A stretch of 64,000 nt of DNA from Cupriavidus sp. 2SB (GTDB lineage Bacteria > Pseudomonadota > Gammaproteobacteria > Burkholderiales > Burkholderiaceae), in assembly GCF_005503625.1 (NCBI RefSeq), contig NZ_SCMX01000019.1, positions 33,502 to 97,501 on the forward strand, in the 5' to 3' direction. This document shows, piece by piece, positions 9,043 to 20,069 of this stretch (position 1 is the stretch's first letter; each line of letters opens with the position of its first letter). Position numbers and translations under genes: made by a program. The notes under the pieces were generated by a model that saw nothing but the letters and a program-made list of their open reading frames with translations, was not told the DNA's origin and did no database searches.

Positions 9043-10719
9043 ATGCAAATGAAGGCGGAGACTTCCCACGACGTTCGTGGAACGGCAGAGCACGAGGCAC
9101 GCGCGGACAAGGTGATTGGCGCGGATGACGATTGCCCGCTGCACTGGTTCGATGCGGACCGTGGCGCGTTCGAAGATCTGGAACGCCGGATTGCCGAGCA
9201 TCCTGCGGATTTCTTCGCTGGCGAAGATTTCGATCCGGTGGATGCCTGCACTACGCGCGAGGCGCAGTTTGCTTCGGTGGCGTTGCCCGAGGAACCCACC
9301 GCGCCGCAGGTTCACGCAGACCATCTGCTCCACGACGTGTTCCGGCACGTGATGCCCGTGGCGTCGCCGACGTTTATCGGCCATATGACGTCCTCCCTGC
9401 CGTCATTTATGCCATCGCTGGCAAAGATCGTGGCGGCGCTGAACCAGAACGTGGTGAAACTCGAAACCTCGGGCGCGCTGACCGGGCTGGAGCGACAGGT
9501 TGTTGGCATGCTGCACAACCTTGTCTTCGGGAGGGGCGACGACTTCTACGCGCGGTGGCTGCACGATGCCGAGCACTCGCTGGGCGCTTTCTGCGCGGGC
9601 GGCACCACCGCGAACCTCGCCGCGCTCTGGGCCAGCCGCAACAACACGCTGCGCGCCCGCGACGGGTTTGCAGGTGTGCACAGCGCAGGGCTGGCCGCGG
9701 CACTGCGCCACTATGGCTATGATGGGCTGGCGATCGTGGTTTCGGAGCGCGGTCACTACTCGCTGCGGAAAGCGGCCGACGTTCTCGGCATCGGGCGCGA
9801 CAACCTCATCCCCGTTGGCGTCGATGCCGATGGCCGCATGCGCATCGACCTGCTTCGCGAGACGCTGCGGGATCTTGGTCAGCGCAATATCCGTGCGATG
9901 GCGATCGTCGGCATCGCCGGCTCGACCGAAACCGGTGCCGTCGATCCGCTCGACGCCATGGCCGATGTCGCGCAGGAGTTCGGCTGCCACTTTCATGTGG
10001 ATGCTGCATGGGGTGGCGCCACGCTGCTTTCCACGCGCGAGCGGGGCCGCTTCGCCGGCATCGAGCGCGCGGACTCCGTCGTCATCGACGCCCACAAGCA
10101 GTTCTATGTACCGATGGGTGTCGGCATGGTGCTGTTCCGCGATCCCGCATGGACGCAAGACATCATCCAGCACGCCAACTACATCGTCCGGAAGGGATCG
10201 GTCGACCTGGGCCGCCATACGCTGGAGGGGTCCCGGGGCGCCGCAGCGGTGATGCTCTATGCCAACCTGCACCTGCTGGGCCGCAAGGGTCTGGCAAAGC
10301 TGATCGAAACGGGCATCGACAACGCGAAATACTTTGCCTCGCTGATCGAACAGCAACCCGACTTCGAACTCGACAGTCGGCCCCAGCTTTGCCTGCTGAC
10401 CTACCGCTACGTGCCGGAAGCCGCGCGCGCCGCGCTGGCCTCGGCCACGACACCGGCGGATAAGCGCGAGCAGATCCAGCAGGCGCTGGATGCGCTGACC
10501 ATCGACATCCAGGAAATGCAGCGCGAGGCCGGGCACTCCTTCGTGTCCCGCACACAACTGACCTCGTCTCAATGGGGCGGTCGCGCCATCGCCGTGTTCC
10601 GCGTAGTGCTGGCGAATCCGGATACCACGCGGGAGATTTTGCAAGGCGTGCTGGCGGAGCAGCGTGAACTGGCGGGGAAGAGTTTGAAGCTGGGAGCGCT
10701 GATGGGTCTGGTGGCCTAG
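9043..10719 (+). CDS. panP: PLP-dependent group II decarboxylase, PanP-like (glutamate/aspartate type)
   Basis: PLP-dependent decarboxylase of about 558 residues. The start MQMKAETSHDV is uncertain: the frame extends 31 codons upstream to a TTG, and a second ATG lies two codons downstream. The fold is that of glutamate decarboxylase/DDC enzymes: substrate-channel segment ASPTFIGHMTSSLPSFMPSL, cofactor-binding HVDAAWGGATLL, and Schiff-base lysine in DAHKQFYVPMGVGMVLF. Length and motifs resemble PanP, described in Vibrio as an aspartate 1-decarboxylase making beta-alanine for coenzyme A. Glutamate or another acidic amino acid is also possible, so the symbol is tentative. It follows the response regulator after about 130 bases. 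Confidence 0.75.
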   Translation: MQMKAETSHDVRGTAEHEARADKVIGADDDCPLHWFDADRGAFEDLERRIAEHPADFFAGEDFDPVDACTTREAQFASVALPEEPTAPQVHADHLLHDVFRHVMPVASPTFIGHMTSSLPSFMPSLAKIVAALNQNVVKLETSGALTGLERQVVGMLHNLVFGRGDDFYARWLHDAEHSLGAFCAGGTTANLAALWASRNNTLRARDGFAGVHSAGLAAALRHYGYDGLAIVVSERGHYSLRKAADVLGIGRDNLIPVGVDADGRMRIDLLRETLRDLGQRNIRAMAIVGIAGSTETGAVDPLDAMADVAQEFGCHFHVDAAWGGATLLSTRERGRFAGIERADSVVIDAHKQFYVPMGVGMVLFRDPAWTQDIIQHANYIVRKGSVDLGRHTLEGSRGAAAVMLYANLHLLGRKGLAKLIETGIDNAKYFASLIEQQPDFELDSRPQLCLLTYRYVPEAARAALASATTPADKREQIQQALDALTIDIQEMQREAGHSFVSRTQLTSSQWGGRAIAVFRVVLANPDTTREILQGVLAEQRELAGKSLKLGALMGLVA

Positions 10720-10801
10720 CGCTCAACGACGTGAGGCAAAGGGGTGGCGCAACGGCTGGCGGGTCGTTCGCCGGCATCCCAAAGCCCGCACCCCCAAAGC
10801 A

Positions 10802-10835
10802 AAAAGCCGCAATCCCGTGAAGGACTGCGGCTTTT
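10802..10835. terminator. Hairpin terminator between panP-like gene and tRNA-Met
   Basis: A ten-base-pair stem AAAAGCCGCA/TGCGGCTTTT (10802-10811 with 10826-10835) encloses a 14-base loop. U-rich ends occur on both strands, so it could stop the decarboxylase transcript rightward and the tRNA transcript leftward. Confidence 0.8.
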
Positions 10836-10843
10836 CTAATAGA

Positions 10844-10920
<77 letters not shown>

Positions 10921-11013
10921 AACGAAGACCGCAATTATACCGTTGGATTGGCACCTGTCAACACCTTCATGACAACTTTCTGCAAGCTTCGGCAGGTGGC
11001 CGGAAAGCTGCCC

Positions 11014-11041
11014 AAAAAAATGGCAGACCCGAAGGTCTGCC
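11014..11041 (-). terminator. Rho-independent terminator of the MHS transporter gene
   Basis: On the minus strand, GGCAGACC pairs with GGTCTGCC around a TTCG tetraloop and is followed by A and seven T residues (11014-11020). It lies 89 bases beyond the transporter stop. Confidence 0.9.
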
Positions 11042-11129
11042 TGGAAGGAGCGGCTGGCCTGGTTGGCCAGCCATCCTGAGCGAGGGTTACCGGTCCCTCC
11101 GATAAATCTTCTGCGTCCACTACCAGCCG

Positions 11130-12821
11130 TCAGTCGTTGGCGTAGATATCCACGTCCTTGGTCTCGCGGACGAACAGCGCGCCGACCACGAAGGTGATGG
11201 CCGCGATGACGATCGGGTACCAGAGGCCGTAGTAGATGTTGCCGTTCTGCGCCACCAGCGCGAAGGAGATGGTGGGGAGCAGGCCGCCGAACCAGCCGTT
11301 ACCGATGTGGTACGGCAGGGACATCGACGAGTAGCGGATGCGGGTGGGGAACATTTCCACCAGCATGGCCGCGATAGGTCCGTAGACCATGGTCACGTAG
11401 ATCACCAGGATGACCAGGATCACCAGCACCATGATCGTGTTCATCTGCGCGGGGTCCGCCTTGGTCGGGTAGCCGTGCGAGGTCATCTCGCTGCCAACCG
11501 CCTTCTTGAACTCCGCGATCTGCTTCTTGCTGGCGTCGTCGAACGCGCCACCGGCCACGTTGGCGTCGAAGGACTTGATTTCCTTGTCGCCGATCTTGAC
11601 CGAGGCCACCGTGCCGGCCGGTGCTTCCACCACCTCGTAGCTGGCCGATGCCTGGGCAAGCGTACGCTTGACGATGTCGCACGAGCTGCGGAAGTCGATC
11701 TCGCGGGCAATCGGGCTACCCTGGAACGAGCAGGTCTTCGGGTCTGCCGTCACCACGATCTGTGCCGACTGCTGGGCGCGTTCCAGTGCCGGGTTGGCGT
11801 AGTGCGTCAGCGCCTTGAACAGCGGGAAGTACGTGCACACGGCCAGTGCGCAACCGAGCATGATGATCCACTTGCGGCCGATCTTGTCCGACAGGGAGCC
11901 GAAGAAGATGAAGAACGGCGTGCCGATCACCAGGGCGCCGGCAATCAGCAGGTTGGCCGTCTTGGCATCTACCTTGAGCACCTGGGTCAGGAAGAACAGC
12001 GCGTAGAACTGGCCCGTGTACCAGACCACGGCCTGGCCGGCGGTCAGGCCCACCAGCGCCAGGATCACGATCTTCAGGTTACGCCATTGGCCGAAGGCTT
12101 CGGTCAGCGGTGCCTTCGAGGTCTTGCCCTCGGCCTTCATCTTCTGGAAGGCCGGCGATTCGCTCATGGACAGGCGGATGTACACCGACACGGCCAGCAG
12201 CAGGATCGAGAGCAGGAACGGAATGCGCCAGCCCCAGACTTCGAATGCCGGACCCGTCAGTTCGCGGCACAGCAGGATCACGATCAGCGACAGGAACAGG
12301 CCCATCGTCGCAGTGGTCTGGATCCACGCGGTGTAGGCGCCGCGCTTGCCGTGCGGAGCGTGCTCGGCCACGTAGGTAGCCGCGCCGCCGTACTCGCCGC
12401 CGAGTGCCAGGCCCTGCAGCATGCGCAGCAGGATCAGGATGATCGGGGCCGCCCAGCCGATGGTGGCATAGCCGGGCAGCAGGCCGACGACGAACGTCGA
12501 CACGCCCATGATCAGGATCGTGACGAGGAACGTGTACTTGCGGCCGATCATGTCACCCAGGCGGCCGAACACCAGCGCGCCGAACGGTCGCACGATGAAG
12601 CCCGCAGCGAATGCCAGCAGCGCGAAGATGAATGCCGAGGTCGGGTCCAGGCCCGCGAAGAACTGCTTGGCGATGATGGCCGCCAGCGAACCGTACAGGT
12701 AAAAGTCGTACCACTCGAAAACCGTGCCGAGGGAAGAGGCCATAATGACCTTTTTCTCTTCCTTCGTCATCGGCGCATTGCTGGCGGACGATACCGTCCC
12801 CACGTTTTGCGCGTTTGCCAT
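11130..12821 (-). CDS. MFS transporter, metabolite:H+ symporter (MHS) family, with large extracytoplasmic insertion
   Basis: Inner-membrane major facilitator of 563 residues starting MANAQNVGTV behind a strong GGAGGAG site. MHS-type motifs are visible: GTVFEWYDFYLYG near residue 32, FGRLGDMIGRKYT in loop 2-3, LRMLQGLALGGEYGG, and a repeat of the motif at FGSLSDKIGRK (308-316). Relatives import organic acids such as citrate, alpha-ketoglutarate, proline/betaine or shikimate; the substrate here is unknown. Residues 340-460 form a hydrophilic insertion with Cys364 and Cys381 between two membrane helices, making it about 110 residues longer than typical members. It ends in a good terminator and sits where the partner of the upstream symporter small subunit might be expected. 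Confidence 0.93.
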   Translation of the reverse strand: MANAQNVGTVSSASNAPMTKEEKKVIMASSLGTVFEWYDFYLYGSLAAIIAKQFFAGLDPTSAFIFALLAFAAGFIVRPFGALVFGRLGDMIGRKYTFLVTILIMGVSTFVVGLLPGYATIGWAAPIILILLRMLQGLALGGEYGGAATYVAEHAPHGKRGAYTAWIQTTATMGLFLSLIVILLCRELTGPAFEVWGWRIPFLLSILLLAVSVYIRLSMSESPAFQKMKAEGKTSKAPLTEAFGQWRNLKIVILALVGLTAGQAVVWYTGQFYALFFLTQVLKVDAKTANLLIAGALVIGTPFFIFFGSLSDKIGRKWIIMLGCALAVCTYFPLFKALTHYANPALERAQQSAQIVVTADPKTCSFQGSPIAREIDFRSSCDIVKRTLAQASASYEVVEAPAGTVASVKIGDKEIKSFDANVAGGAFDDASKKQIAEFKKAVGSEMTSHGYPTKADPAQMNTIMVLVILVILVIYVTMVYGPIAAMLVEMFPTRIRYSSMSLPYHIGNGWFGGLLPTISFALVAQNGNIYYGLWYPIVIAAITFVVGALFVRETKDVDIYAND

Positions 12822-13121
12822 TTATTGTCTCCTCCGTTTGACGTCGTTCCGTCGAAATGGTCCCTGGTGCCGGGCCATGCCATATGCGCGTGCCGGCCCA
12901 TACACCAAAGCTGGAACGATTGTGGGAGGCGAAACTTACTGCGTTCTGACAGAAGTTCTGCAAACGCCGCGGAATGCGTCGGGGTATACGCTACTCGGCG
13001 CGAGCCACCGGCAACGGGCGAATTTGCTGCGATGCGGGGCGATTCCCGCGCGTGCCGCATGGCACTGCGCGCAAACGCGCTCTTGCTCTGCAGCATGGCG
13101 TGCGGCGGTTCGCGAAAACCC
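12822..13121. other. Intergenic region upstream of the MHS transporter
   Basis: No credible gene, RNA or repeat is seen. It carries the transporter's ribosome-binding site and presumably its promoter. I saw no recognisable remnant of a sodium:solute symporter large subunit. Confidence 0.6.
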
Positions 13122-13487
13122 TTACACGGAGGGCAGATCCGCCGAGCGGGGTTTGTCAGGAACGGCGGGCGCTGGCGAGGGCGATGCAACTGACGCCGCG
13201 CGGACCTCTGCCTCGATGCGCTCACGCTCATGCAATGCGTCATCGGCCCGATTCATGCGCCAGGCGTAGAGCGCGGCCATCAACACGTAGAGGATCAGTG
13301 CCCCCTGCGCGCCCATCCAGTACGAGAATGGCCAGCCCATGAAGTCGAAGCGCAGTTCGCGCGCGAACCAGCTCACGCCGAACGTCATGACAAACCATAC
13401 GGCCAGCAACCCGACGATCCAGCGCACGTTGTGGCGCCACGACCTGCGTTCGAGCGGCGTCATCCTGTCACGCGGTGGCTTTTTCAT
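13122..13487 (-). CDS. Sodium:solute symporter small subunit (DUF4212)
   Basis: Membrane protein of 121 residues starting MKKPPRDRMTPLERRSW. It has two transmembrane helices (about 23-43 and 58-78) and the family-typical segments WIVGLLAVWFVMTFGVSW and ILYVLMAALYAWRMNR, followed by a charged and proline-rich tail. DUF4212 proteins are normally the small subunit of a VC_2705-type sodium:solute symporter whose large subunit is encoded next door. Here the next gene is an unrelated MHS transporter, so the subunit appears orphaned. Its ATG overlaps the kinase stop codon (ATGA), so it is co-transcribed and probably translationally coupled with the two-component system. Confidence 0.88.
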   Translation of the reverse strand: MKKPPRDRMTPLERRSWRHNVRWIVGLLAVWFVMTFGVSWFARELRFDFMGWPFSYWMGAQGALILYVLMAALYAWRMNRADDALHERERIEAEVRAASVASPSPAPAVPDKPRSADLPSV

Positions 13488-15067
13488 GCGAGCGCTTCCT
13501 CTGACGGCGTACGGCGCAGCGTGATGCGCAGCCGCGTGCCGGCCAGCCGTGGCGATGTTTGATACACGTGGTCGTCGATCGTTACCTCGCCGCCATGCTG
13601 CTGCACGATCTCGCGCACGATGGCCAGTCCGAGGCCACTGCCTTCGGTATTGGTGCCCAGCACGCGGTAGAAACGCTCCATCACGCGTTCGCGTTCGGCC
13701 GGCGCGATGCCAGGGCCGGTGTCTTCCACATCGAGATACGCGAAGGGCTCGAACGCATCGGTGGTCACGCGTACCGTGGCGTGGCCACCGGCAGGCGTGT
13801 AGCGGATGGCGTTGTCGAGCAGGTTGTTCAGCATCTCGGTCAGCATGAGCCGGTTGCCGGTGATGAGCACCGCGTGCTCGTCGGCTTCCAGGCCCAGGTC
13901 GATGCGGCGCGCCCATGCCTGCGGCAGCCAATCCTTCACCACGTCGCGCGCGAGTGCGGCCAGGTCCAGCGGCACCATGCCACCGGCGCCAGCGAGGTTC
14001 TCCATTCGTGCGAGAGACAGCAACTGCGTGACGAGGTGCGCCGTGCGTTCCGAACTGCCGGCGATCTGCGCGAGCGAGCGCCGCAACTCTTCGGGCGACT
14101 GCTCGCGCTGCGCCAGTTCGGCCTGCATGCGCAGCCCCGCGAGCGGCGTCTTCATCTGGTGCGCGGCATCGGCAATGAAACGCTTCTGCGTCTGCACGGA
14201 CTGGTCGAGTTGCGCGAGCAGTCCGTTGAACGATGCCACCAGTGGTGTGATTTCCTGAGGCGCGGCGCGTTCATCGATGGGGCTTGTGTCACCGGGATTG
14301 CGCGCGCGGATGCGCTGCTGGATCGCCGTGAGCGGCGCGAGTCCGCGCGAGAGGCCGAACCACACCAGCACCACGGCAAGCGGCAGGATCACGAACTGCG
14401 GCAGGATCACACCCTTGATGATTTCATTGGCCAGCCGTGCGCGCTTGTCGAGCGTTTCGGCCACCTGTATCAGCACGTGCTGCGGACCGCCAACGTTCTT
14501 GAGATCGACGTAGGTATAGGCCACACGCACGTCGTTGCCTGCCACGCGATCGTCGCGCATCGACACCAGGCCAGCGTGGCCCTGTTCGTCTTCGGGCGGC
14601 AGCGGCAGGTCGTGATCGCCGGCCACGTATTCACCGCGCCGGCCCACCACCTGGTAATAGATGTTGTCGGTCTCGTCCGCGCGCAGGATCTCGCGCGCCG
14701 AGAGCGGCAGTTGCAGCGTCACGCGGCCATTCACTTCGCGCACCTGCTGCGAGAGCACGATGGCGCTGGCTTCGAGCGCACGGTCGAATGGCCCGTTGGC
14801 GATGGACTTGGCTACAAGGTACGTGACCGCGATGCTCATCGGCCAGAGCAGCAGCAGCGGTGCCAGCATCCAGTCGAGGATCTCACCGAACAGCGAGCGC
14901 GGCGCGGGATGCGCGGAGGTTTCCTCGAGGTGAGGCAAAGCGTCGGCCAGCGCCGCGTCATCGGCGGCGGCATCCGCCAGTGTCGGGTGGGCCGGTTCGG
15001 GCTTGCGGGTGGCGCCGTCGGCGGCCTGGCGTCGCCACGGCAATCGCAGCAGACTCAAACGGCTCAT
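13484..15067 (-). CDS. Sensor histidine kinase, TctE/QseC-like
   Basis: Membrane sensor kinase of 527 residues starting MSRLSLLRLPW. A Pro/Ala-rich cytoplasmic N-terminus of about 60 residues precedes the first transmembrane helix (WMLAPLLLLWPMSIAVTYLV). A periplasmic sensor domain of about 140 residues follows, then a second helix (PQFVILPLAVVLVWFGL), a HAMP-like linker and the H-box (FIADAAHQMKTPLAGL). N, G1 and G2 boxes are LNNLLDNAIRYTP, DTGPGIAP and GSGLGLAI. The periplasmic domain and N-box resemble TctE-type kinases, which sense tricarboxylates in relatives; the ligand here is unknown. It is 30 bases downstream of its regulator and overlaps the symporter small subunit by four bases. 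Confidence 0.93.
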   Translation of the reverse strand: MSRLSLLRLPWRRQAADGATRKPEPAHPTLADAAADDAALADALPHLEETSAHPAPRSLFGEILDWMLAPLLLLWPMSIAVTYLVAKSIANGPFDRALEASAIVLSQQVREVNGRVTLQLPLSAREILRADETDNIYYQVVGRRGEYVAGDHDLPLPPEDEQGHAGLVSMRDDRVAGNDVRVAYTYVDLKNVGGPQHVLIQVAETLDKRARLANEIIKGVILPQFVILPLAVVLVWFGLSRGLAPLTAIQQRIRARNPGDTSPIDERAAPQEITPLVASFNGLLAQLDQSVQTQKRFIADAAHQMKTPLAGLRMQAELAQREQSPEELRRSLAQIAGSSERTAHLVTQLLSLARMENLAGAGGMVPLDLAALARDVVKDWLPQAWARRIDLGLEADEHAVLITGNRLMLTEMLNNLLDNAIRYTPAGGHATVRVTTDAFEPFAYLDVEDTGPGIAPAERERVMERFYRVLGTNTEGSGLGLAIVREIVQQHGGEVTIDDHVYQTSPRLAGTRLRITLRRTPSEEALA

Positions 15068-15097
15068 GCATGCCTCATACGCGCTGCGTCAGCCAGG

Positions 15098-15787
<690 letters not shown>

Positions 15788-15858
15788 GGTTGTCTCCACC
15801 CTTGTCCAGCTTTTTATGGCCTGGCATCGCCGGCCACCGGCTGCGGTACCGGAGGGGC

Positions 15859-15888
15859 TTGCCAAGCATACTGTTTTTTTATACAGTA
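15859..15888 (+). promoter_or_regulatory. recA promoter with LexA (SOS) box
   Basis: A near-perfect LexA operator, TACTG-N10-CAGTA, spans 15869-15888. It overlaps a candidate sigma-70 promoter with -35 TTGCCA (15859-15864), a 17-base spacer and -10 TACAGT (15882-15887), so LexA binding would cover the -10. The operator lies about 170 bases before the recA start, implying a long leader. Confidence 0.9.
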
Positions 15889-16056
15889 CTCGACATTCCG
15901 CGTCCGGTCTCCGAAAGGGAGGGGCGCGGGGCCGAGCAGGGCGCCAAAGGGTTCAAACTCCTCCGATATCAATCGGAAAAGTCTTGAAAATCAGGCGCCG
16001 CGCCGCATGCGGCCTATTTATACACCAATTGCTACCTATTGAACTGAAGGACGACC

Positions 16057-17115
<1,059 letters not shown>

Positions 17116-17142
17116 GCCGGCCGATTGCAGCAAGACAGCAGG

Positions 17143-17175
17143 AAAGCCGTCGCATGGTTGTGCGGCGGCTTTTTT
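17143..17175 (+). terminator. Terminator between recA and recX
   Basis: The stem AAGCCGTCGCA/TGCGGCGGCTT, with one G-T wobble, is followed by a run of T residues (17170-17175). Some read-through probably feeds recX, which starts 49 bases later. Confidence 0.9.
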
Positions 17176-17223
17176 GTTTCTGATGTGTCCTGATGACTGT
17201 TTTACCCAAGCCAAGCCGTATCG

Positions 17224-17703
17224 ATGCCCCGTCCCCCGCTATCCCTCAAGGCCCGTGCCGTGGGCTACCTGTCACGTCGTGAGCACAGTCGGGTTGAACT
17301 GGCTCGCAAGTTGGCGCCGCACGCCGAGTCGGCCGAACAGGTAGAGGCTTTGCTGGATGCGCTGGAGCGCGAGAACTGGCTCTCCAATGATCGGTTCGTC
17401 GACAGCCTCGTACATCGGCGAGCCGCCCGATACGGCAGCGCGCGCGTCATGCAGGAAGCGAAGACCCACCAACTGGGCGGCGACCAGCTACGCGACCTGC
17501 AGGATCGATTGCGTGATACGGAACTGGAGCGAGCGACCGAGGTTTGGCGCAAACGCTTCGGCACGCCACCCGACTCCCCGGAAGCGCGGGCCAAGCAGAT
17601 CCGCTTCATGATGGCACGCGGATTCTCGCGGACGGTGATCGGAAAGATCCTGCGCGGGGCCGAGGACGACTTCCCTGAAGGGGATGAAAACGCCGAGGAG
17701 TAG
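17224..17703 (+). CDS. recX: Regulatory protein RecX
   Basis: RecA inhibitor that caps RecA filaments, 159 residues, starting MPRPPLSLKARAVGYLSRREHSR. Three helical RecX repeats are recognisable: the N-terminal KARAVGYLSRREHSRVELARKL, the central ENWLSNDRFVDSLVHRRAARYG, and the C-terminal RAKQIRFMMARGFSRTVIGKIL. Length and position directly after recA support the call. It likely depends on read-through of the recA terminator. Confidence 0.95.
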   Translation: MPRPPLSLKARAVGYLSRREHSRVELARKLAPHAESAEQVEALLDALERENWLSNDRFVDSLVHRRAARYGSARVMQEAKTHQLGGDQLRDLQDRLRDTELERATEVWRKRFGTPPDSPEARAKQIRFMMARGFSRTVIGKILRGAEDDFPEGDENAEE

Positions 17704-18067
17704 CCACCTGCATACCTGCGTACGCATAAGGGGTATTTGTGCGGACGTCAAGGCGGTTGTCGTACCACTGGTGCAACGCAGCGCCGAAACGCGCCGCGCG
17801 GCGGATTCCCTTGTGTGGGGCGGGTTTGCCGGCTTTGTCGATGCAACAATCGACGCCGGACAGTCTGTCGCGCAGGATGTTCCGGGTCAAAGCGGTTCGG
17901 CATGTTAAACTCCACGAGTTCTCCGGCCCAAGGCGGCCGTCCGGCCGATTCGTTGAAGATTCAAGGAGTGGCCAGACCGAGTGCCAGGTAGTCCGGGCCA
18001 CGGAGTCCACCGCGAATTTCGCCCCCCATTTCTGCCACAACAGCCTGCCGCGTCAGCCCCTGGTGTC
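17704..18067. other. Intergenic region between recX and the DUF2889 gene
   Basis: No credible gene is present. A TGnTAAACT extended -10-like element near 17901-17909 could be the promoter of the downstream gene, but the -35 match is poor. Nothing else is recognised. Confidence 0.4.
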
Positions 18068-18748
18068 ATGCCGCTTTCCCCGCCCGTCAATCGAGCCATG
18101 CGTCACCGCCGTGCCATCACGGCTGAGGCGTATTTGCGGGAAGACGGCCTGTGGGACATCGAAGCACGCCTGACCGACACCAAGCCGCGCGACATCGAGC
18201 TGGCCGGCAATCGCATCCGTCCCGAAGGCCAGCCGCTGCACGACCTGTGGCTACGCGTCACCGTGGATCTGCGCCTGAATATTGTCGATGCCGAGGCATG
18301 TTCCGATTGGGTGCCTTATCCGACGCACTGCGACACCATTGGTCCCGCCTATCGTCAGTTGATCGGCCTGAACCTCATGAAGGGGTTCCGCAAGGCGGTG
18401 CGCGAGCGGCTCGGCAGCGTGGCGGGTTGCAGCCATCTCACGGAACTGGCCGGCGTGCTGCCGACCACCGCTATTCAGGCTTTCGCCGGCGACGTCTTCA
18501 AGATTCGCGACGGCGAGGGTGACGGCACCGATCCCAATCCCGAACCGCCGATGCAGCTTCATGGCTGTCACGCCTTGCATTTCGAGGGCGAGGTGGTTCG
18601 CAAGTTTTACCCGCGCTGGTATGGTCACCAGCCGAAACCGAGAGCCGGCGCCGTGGCGTCGTCCCCCCAGAGCGCGTCACGCGCCGATGCCTCGGCATCA
18701 GGTGGGGGGGAGACCCAGGTCCACCGGCCCAACGGTACGTCGGGCTGA
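18068..18748 (+). CDS. DUF2889 domain-containing protein
   Basis: Conserved protein of unknown function, 226 residues, starting [18 protein letters not shown]; 29 in-frame upstream codons were rejected as non-coding. The DUF2889 core covers about residues 14-170. Visible features are a [20 protein letters not shown] strand region, an [18 protein letters not shown] segment with paired cysteines, [19 protein letters not shown], and [20 protein letters not shown]. The last 40 residues are low-complexity Ser/Ala/Gly. No signal peptide is evident, so it is probably cytoplasmic. It lies between recX and sucC on the same strand. The domain is often a neighbour of central-metabolism genes, but no role is established. 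Confidence 0.85.
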   Translation: MPLSPPVNRAMRHRRAITAEAYLREDGLWDIEARLTDTKPRDIELAGNRIRPEGQPLHDLWLRVTVDLRLNIVDAEACSDWVPYPTHCDTIGPAYRQLIGLNLMKGFRKAVRERLGSVAGCSHLTELAGVLPTTAIQAFAGDVFKIRDGEGDGTDPNPEPPMQLHGCHALHFEGEVVRKFYPRWYGHQPKPRAGAVASSPQSASRADASASGGGETQVHRPNGTSG

Positions 18749-18834
18749 CCGTCACGGTCGGCTCAGGAACAGGCGAAAGCCCTTCGATTCCAAATTTTTC
18801 CCATCCCTTTACGCCTACCCGAAAGGAAACACGC

Positions 18835-20001
18835 ATGAATATCCATGAGTACCAAGGCAAGGAAATCCTGCGCAAATACAATGTGCCGGTTCCGCGCGGC
18901 ATCCCGGCTTTCTCGGTCGAAGAGGCCCTGAAGGCGGCTGAACAGCTCGGCGGCCCGGTGTGGGTCGTCAAGGCACAGATCCACGCAGGCGGCCGCGGCA
19001 AGGGCGGCGGCGTGAAGGTGGCCAAGAGCATCGAGGACGTCAAGACCTACGCCACGAACATCCTGGGCATGACCCTGGTGACGCACCAGACCGGCCCGGA
19101 AGGCAAGAAGGTCAATCGCCTGCTGATCGAAGAAGGCGCGGACATCAAGAAGGAACTGTACGTTTCGCTGGTCGTGGACCGCGTGTCGCAGAAGGTGGCC
19201 CTGATGGCATCGAGCGAAGGCGGCATGGACATCGAGGAAGTGGCTGCCCACAGCCCGGAAAAGATCCACACGCTGCTGGTGGATCCGGCTGAAGGCCTGA
19301 AGGATTCGGACGCAGACGACATCGCCCGCAAGATCGGCGTGCCCGACGCAAGCGTGCCGCAGGCCCGCCAGGCACTGCAAGGTCTGTACAAGGCGTTCTG
19401 GGACACCGACGCTTCGCTGGCCGAAATCAACCCGCTGATCCTGACCGGCGACGGCAAGGTCATCGCTCTGGACGCCAAGTTCAACTTCGACTCGAACGCA
19501 CTGTTCCGTCACCCGGAAATCGTTGCGTACCGTGACTTGGACGAAGAAGACGCCAACGAAATCGAAGCCTCGAAGTTCGACCTGGCCTACATCTCGCTCG
19601 ACGGCAACATCGGCTGCCTGGTGAACGGCGCCGGCCTGGCCATGGCCACGATGGACACCATCAAGCTGTTCGGCGGCGAGCCGGCCAACTTCCTGGACGT
19701 GGGCGGTGGTGCCACGACCGAGAAGGTGACTGAAGCCTTCAAGCTGATGCTGAAGAACCCGAACGTAGAAGCCATCCTGGTGAACATCTTCGGCGGCATC
19801 ATGCGCTGCGACGTGATCGCCGAAGGCGTGATCTCGGCCTCGAAGGCTGTTCAGCTGGGCGTGCCGCTGGTCGTCCGCATGAAGGGCACGAACGAAGACC
19901 TGGGCAAGAAGATGCTGGCCGAATCCGGTCTGCCGATCATTTCGGCTGACACGATGGAAGAAGCTGCCCAGAAGGTCGTGGCCGCTGCCGCTGGCAAGTA
20001 A
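18835..20001 (+). CDS. sucC: Succinyl-CoA synthetase (ADP-forming) beta subunit
   Basis: Beta subunit of succinate-CoA ligase in the TCA cycle, 388 residues, starting [15 protein letters not shown] behind GAAAGGAA. The ATP-grasp domain contains [23 protein letters not shown]; the C-terminal CoA-ligase domain contains [16 protein letters not shown]. Length equals the E. coli protein. It is followed after 68 bases by sucD. Confidence 0.98.
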   Translation: MNIHEYQGKEILRKYNVPVPRGIPAFSVEEALKAAEQLGGPVWVVKAQIHAGGRGKGGGVKVAKSIEDVKTYATNILGMTLVTHQTGPEGKKVNRLLIEEGADIKKELYVSLVVDRVSQKVALMASSEGGMDIEEVAAHSPEKIHTLLVDPAEGLKDSDADDIARKIGVPDASVPQARQALQGLYKAFWDTDASLAEINPLILTGDGKVIALDAKFNFDSNALFRHPEIVAYRDLDEEDANEIEASKFDLAYISLDGNIGCLVNGAGLAMATMDTIKLFGGEPANFLDVGGGATTEKVTEAFKLMLKNPNVEAILVNIFGGIMRCDVIAEGVISASKAVQLGVPLVVRMKGTNEDLGKKMLAESGLPIISADTMEEAAQKVVAAAAGK

Positions 20002-20069
20002 GGACAACTGCGTTGCCGTCAGGCCAGCGTGAACGACGGGCCGGGCGGGACGACTAAAAGGACTAGCAA

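Noticed and set aside
17684..17908. Small plus-strand frame of 74 codons after recX
   Set aside because: It starts inside recX, has no ribosome-binding site and no recognisable similarity.
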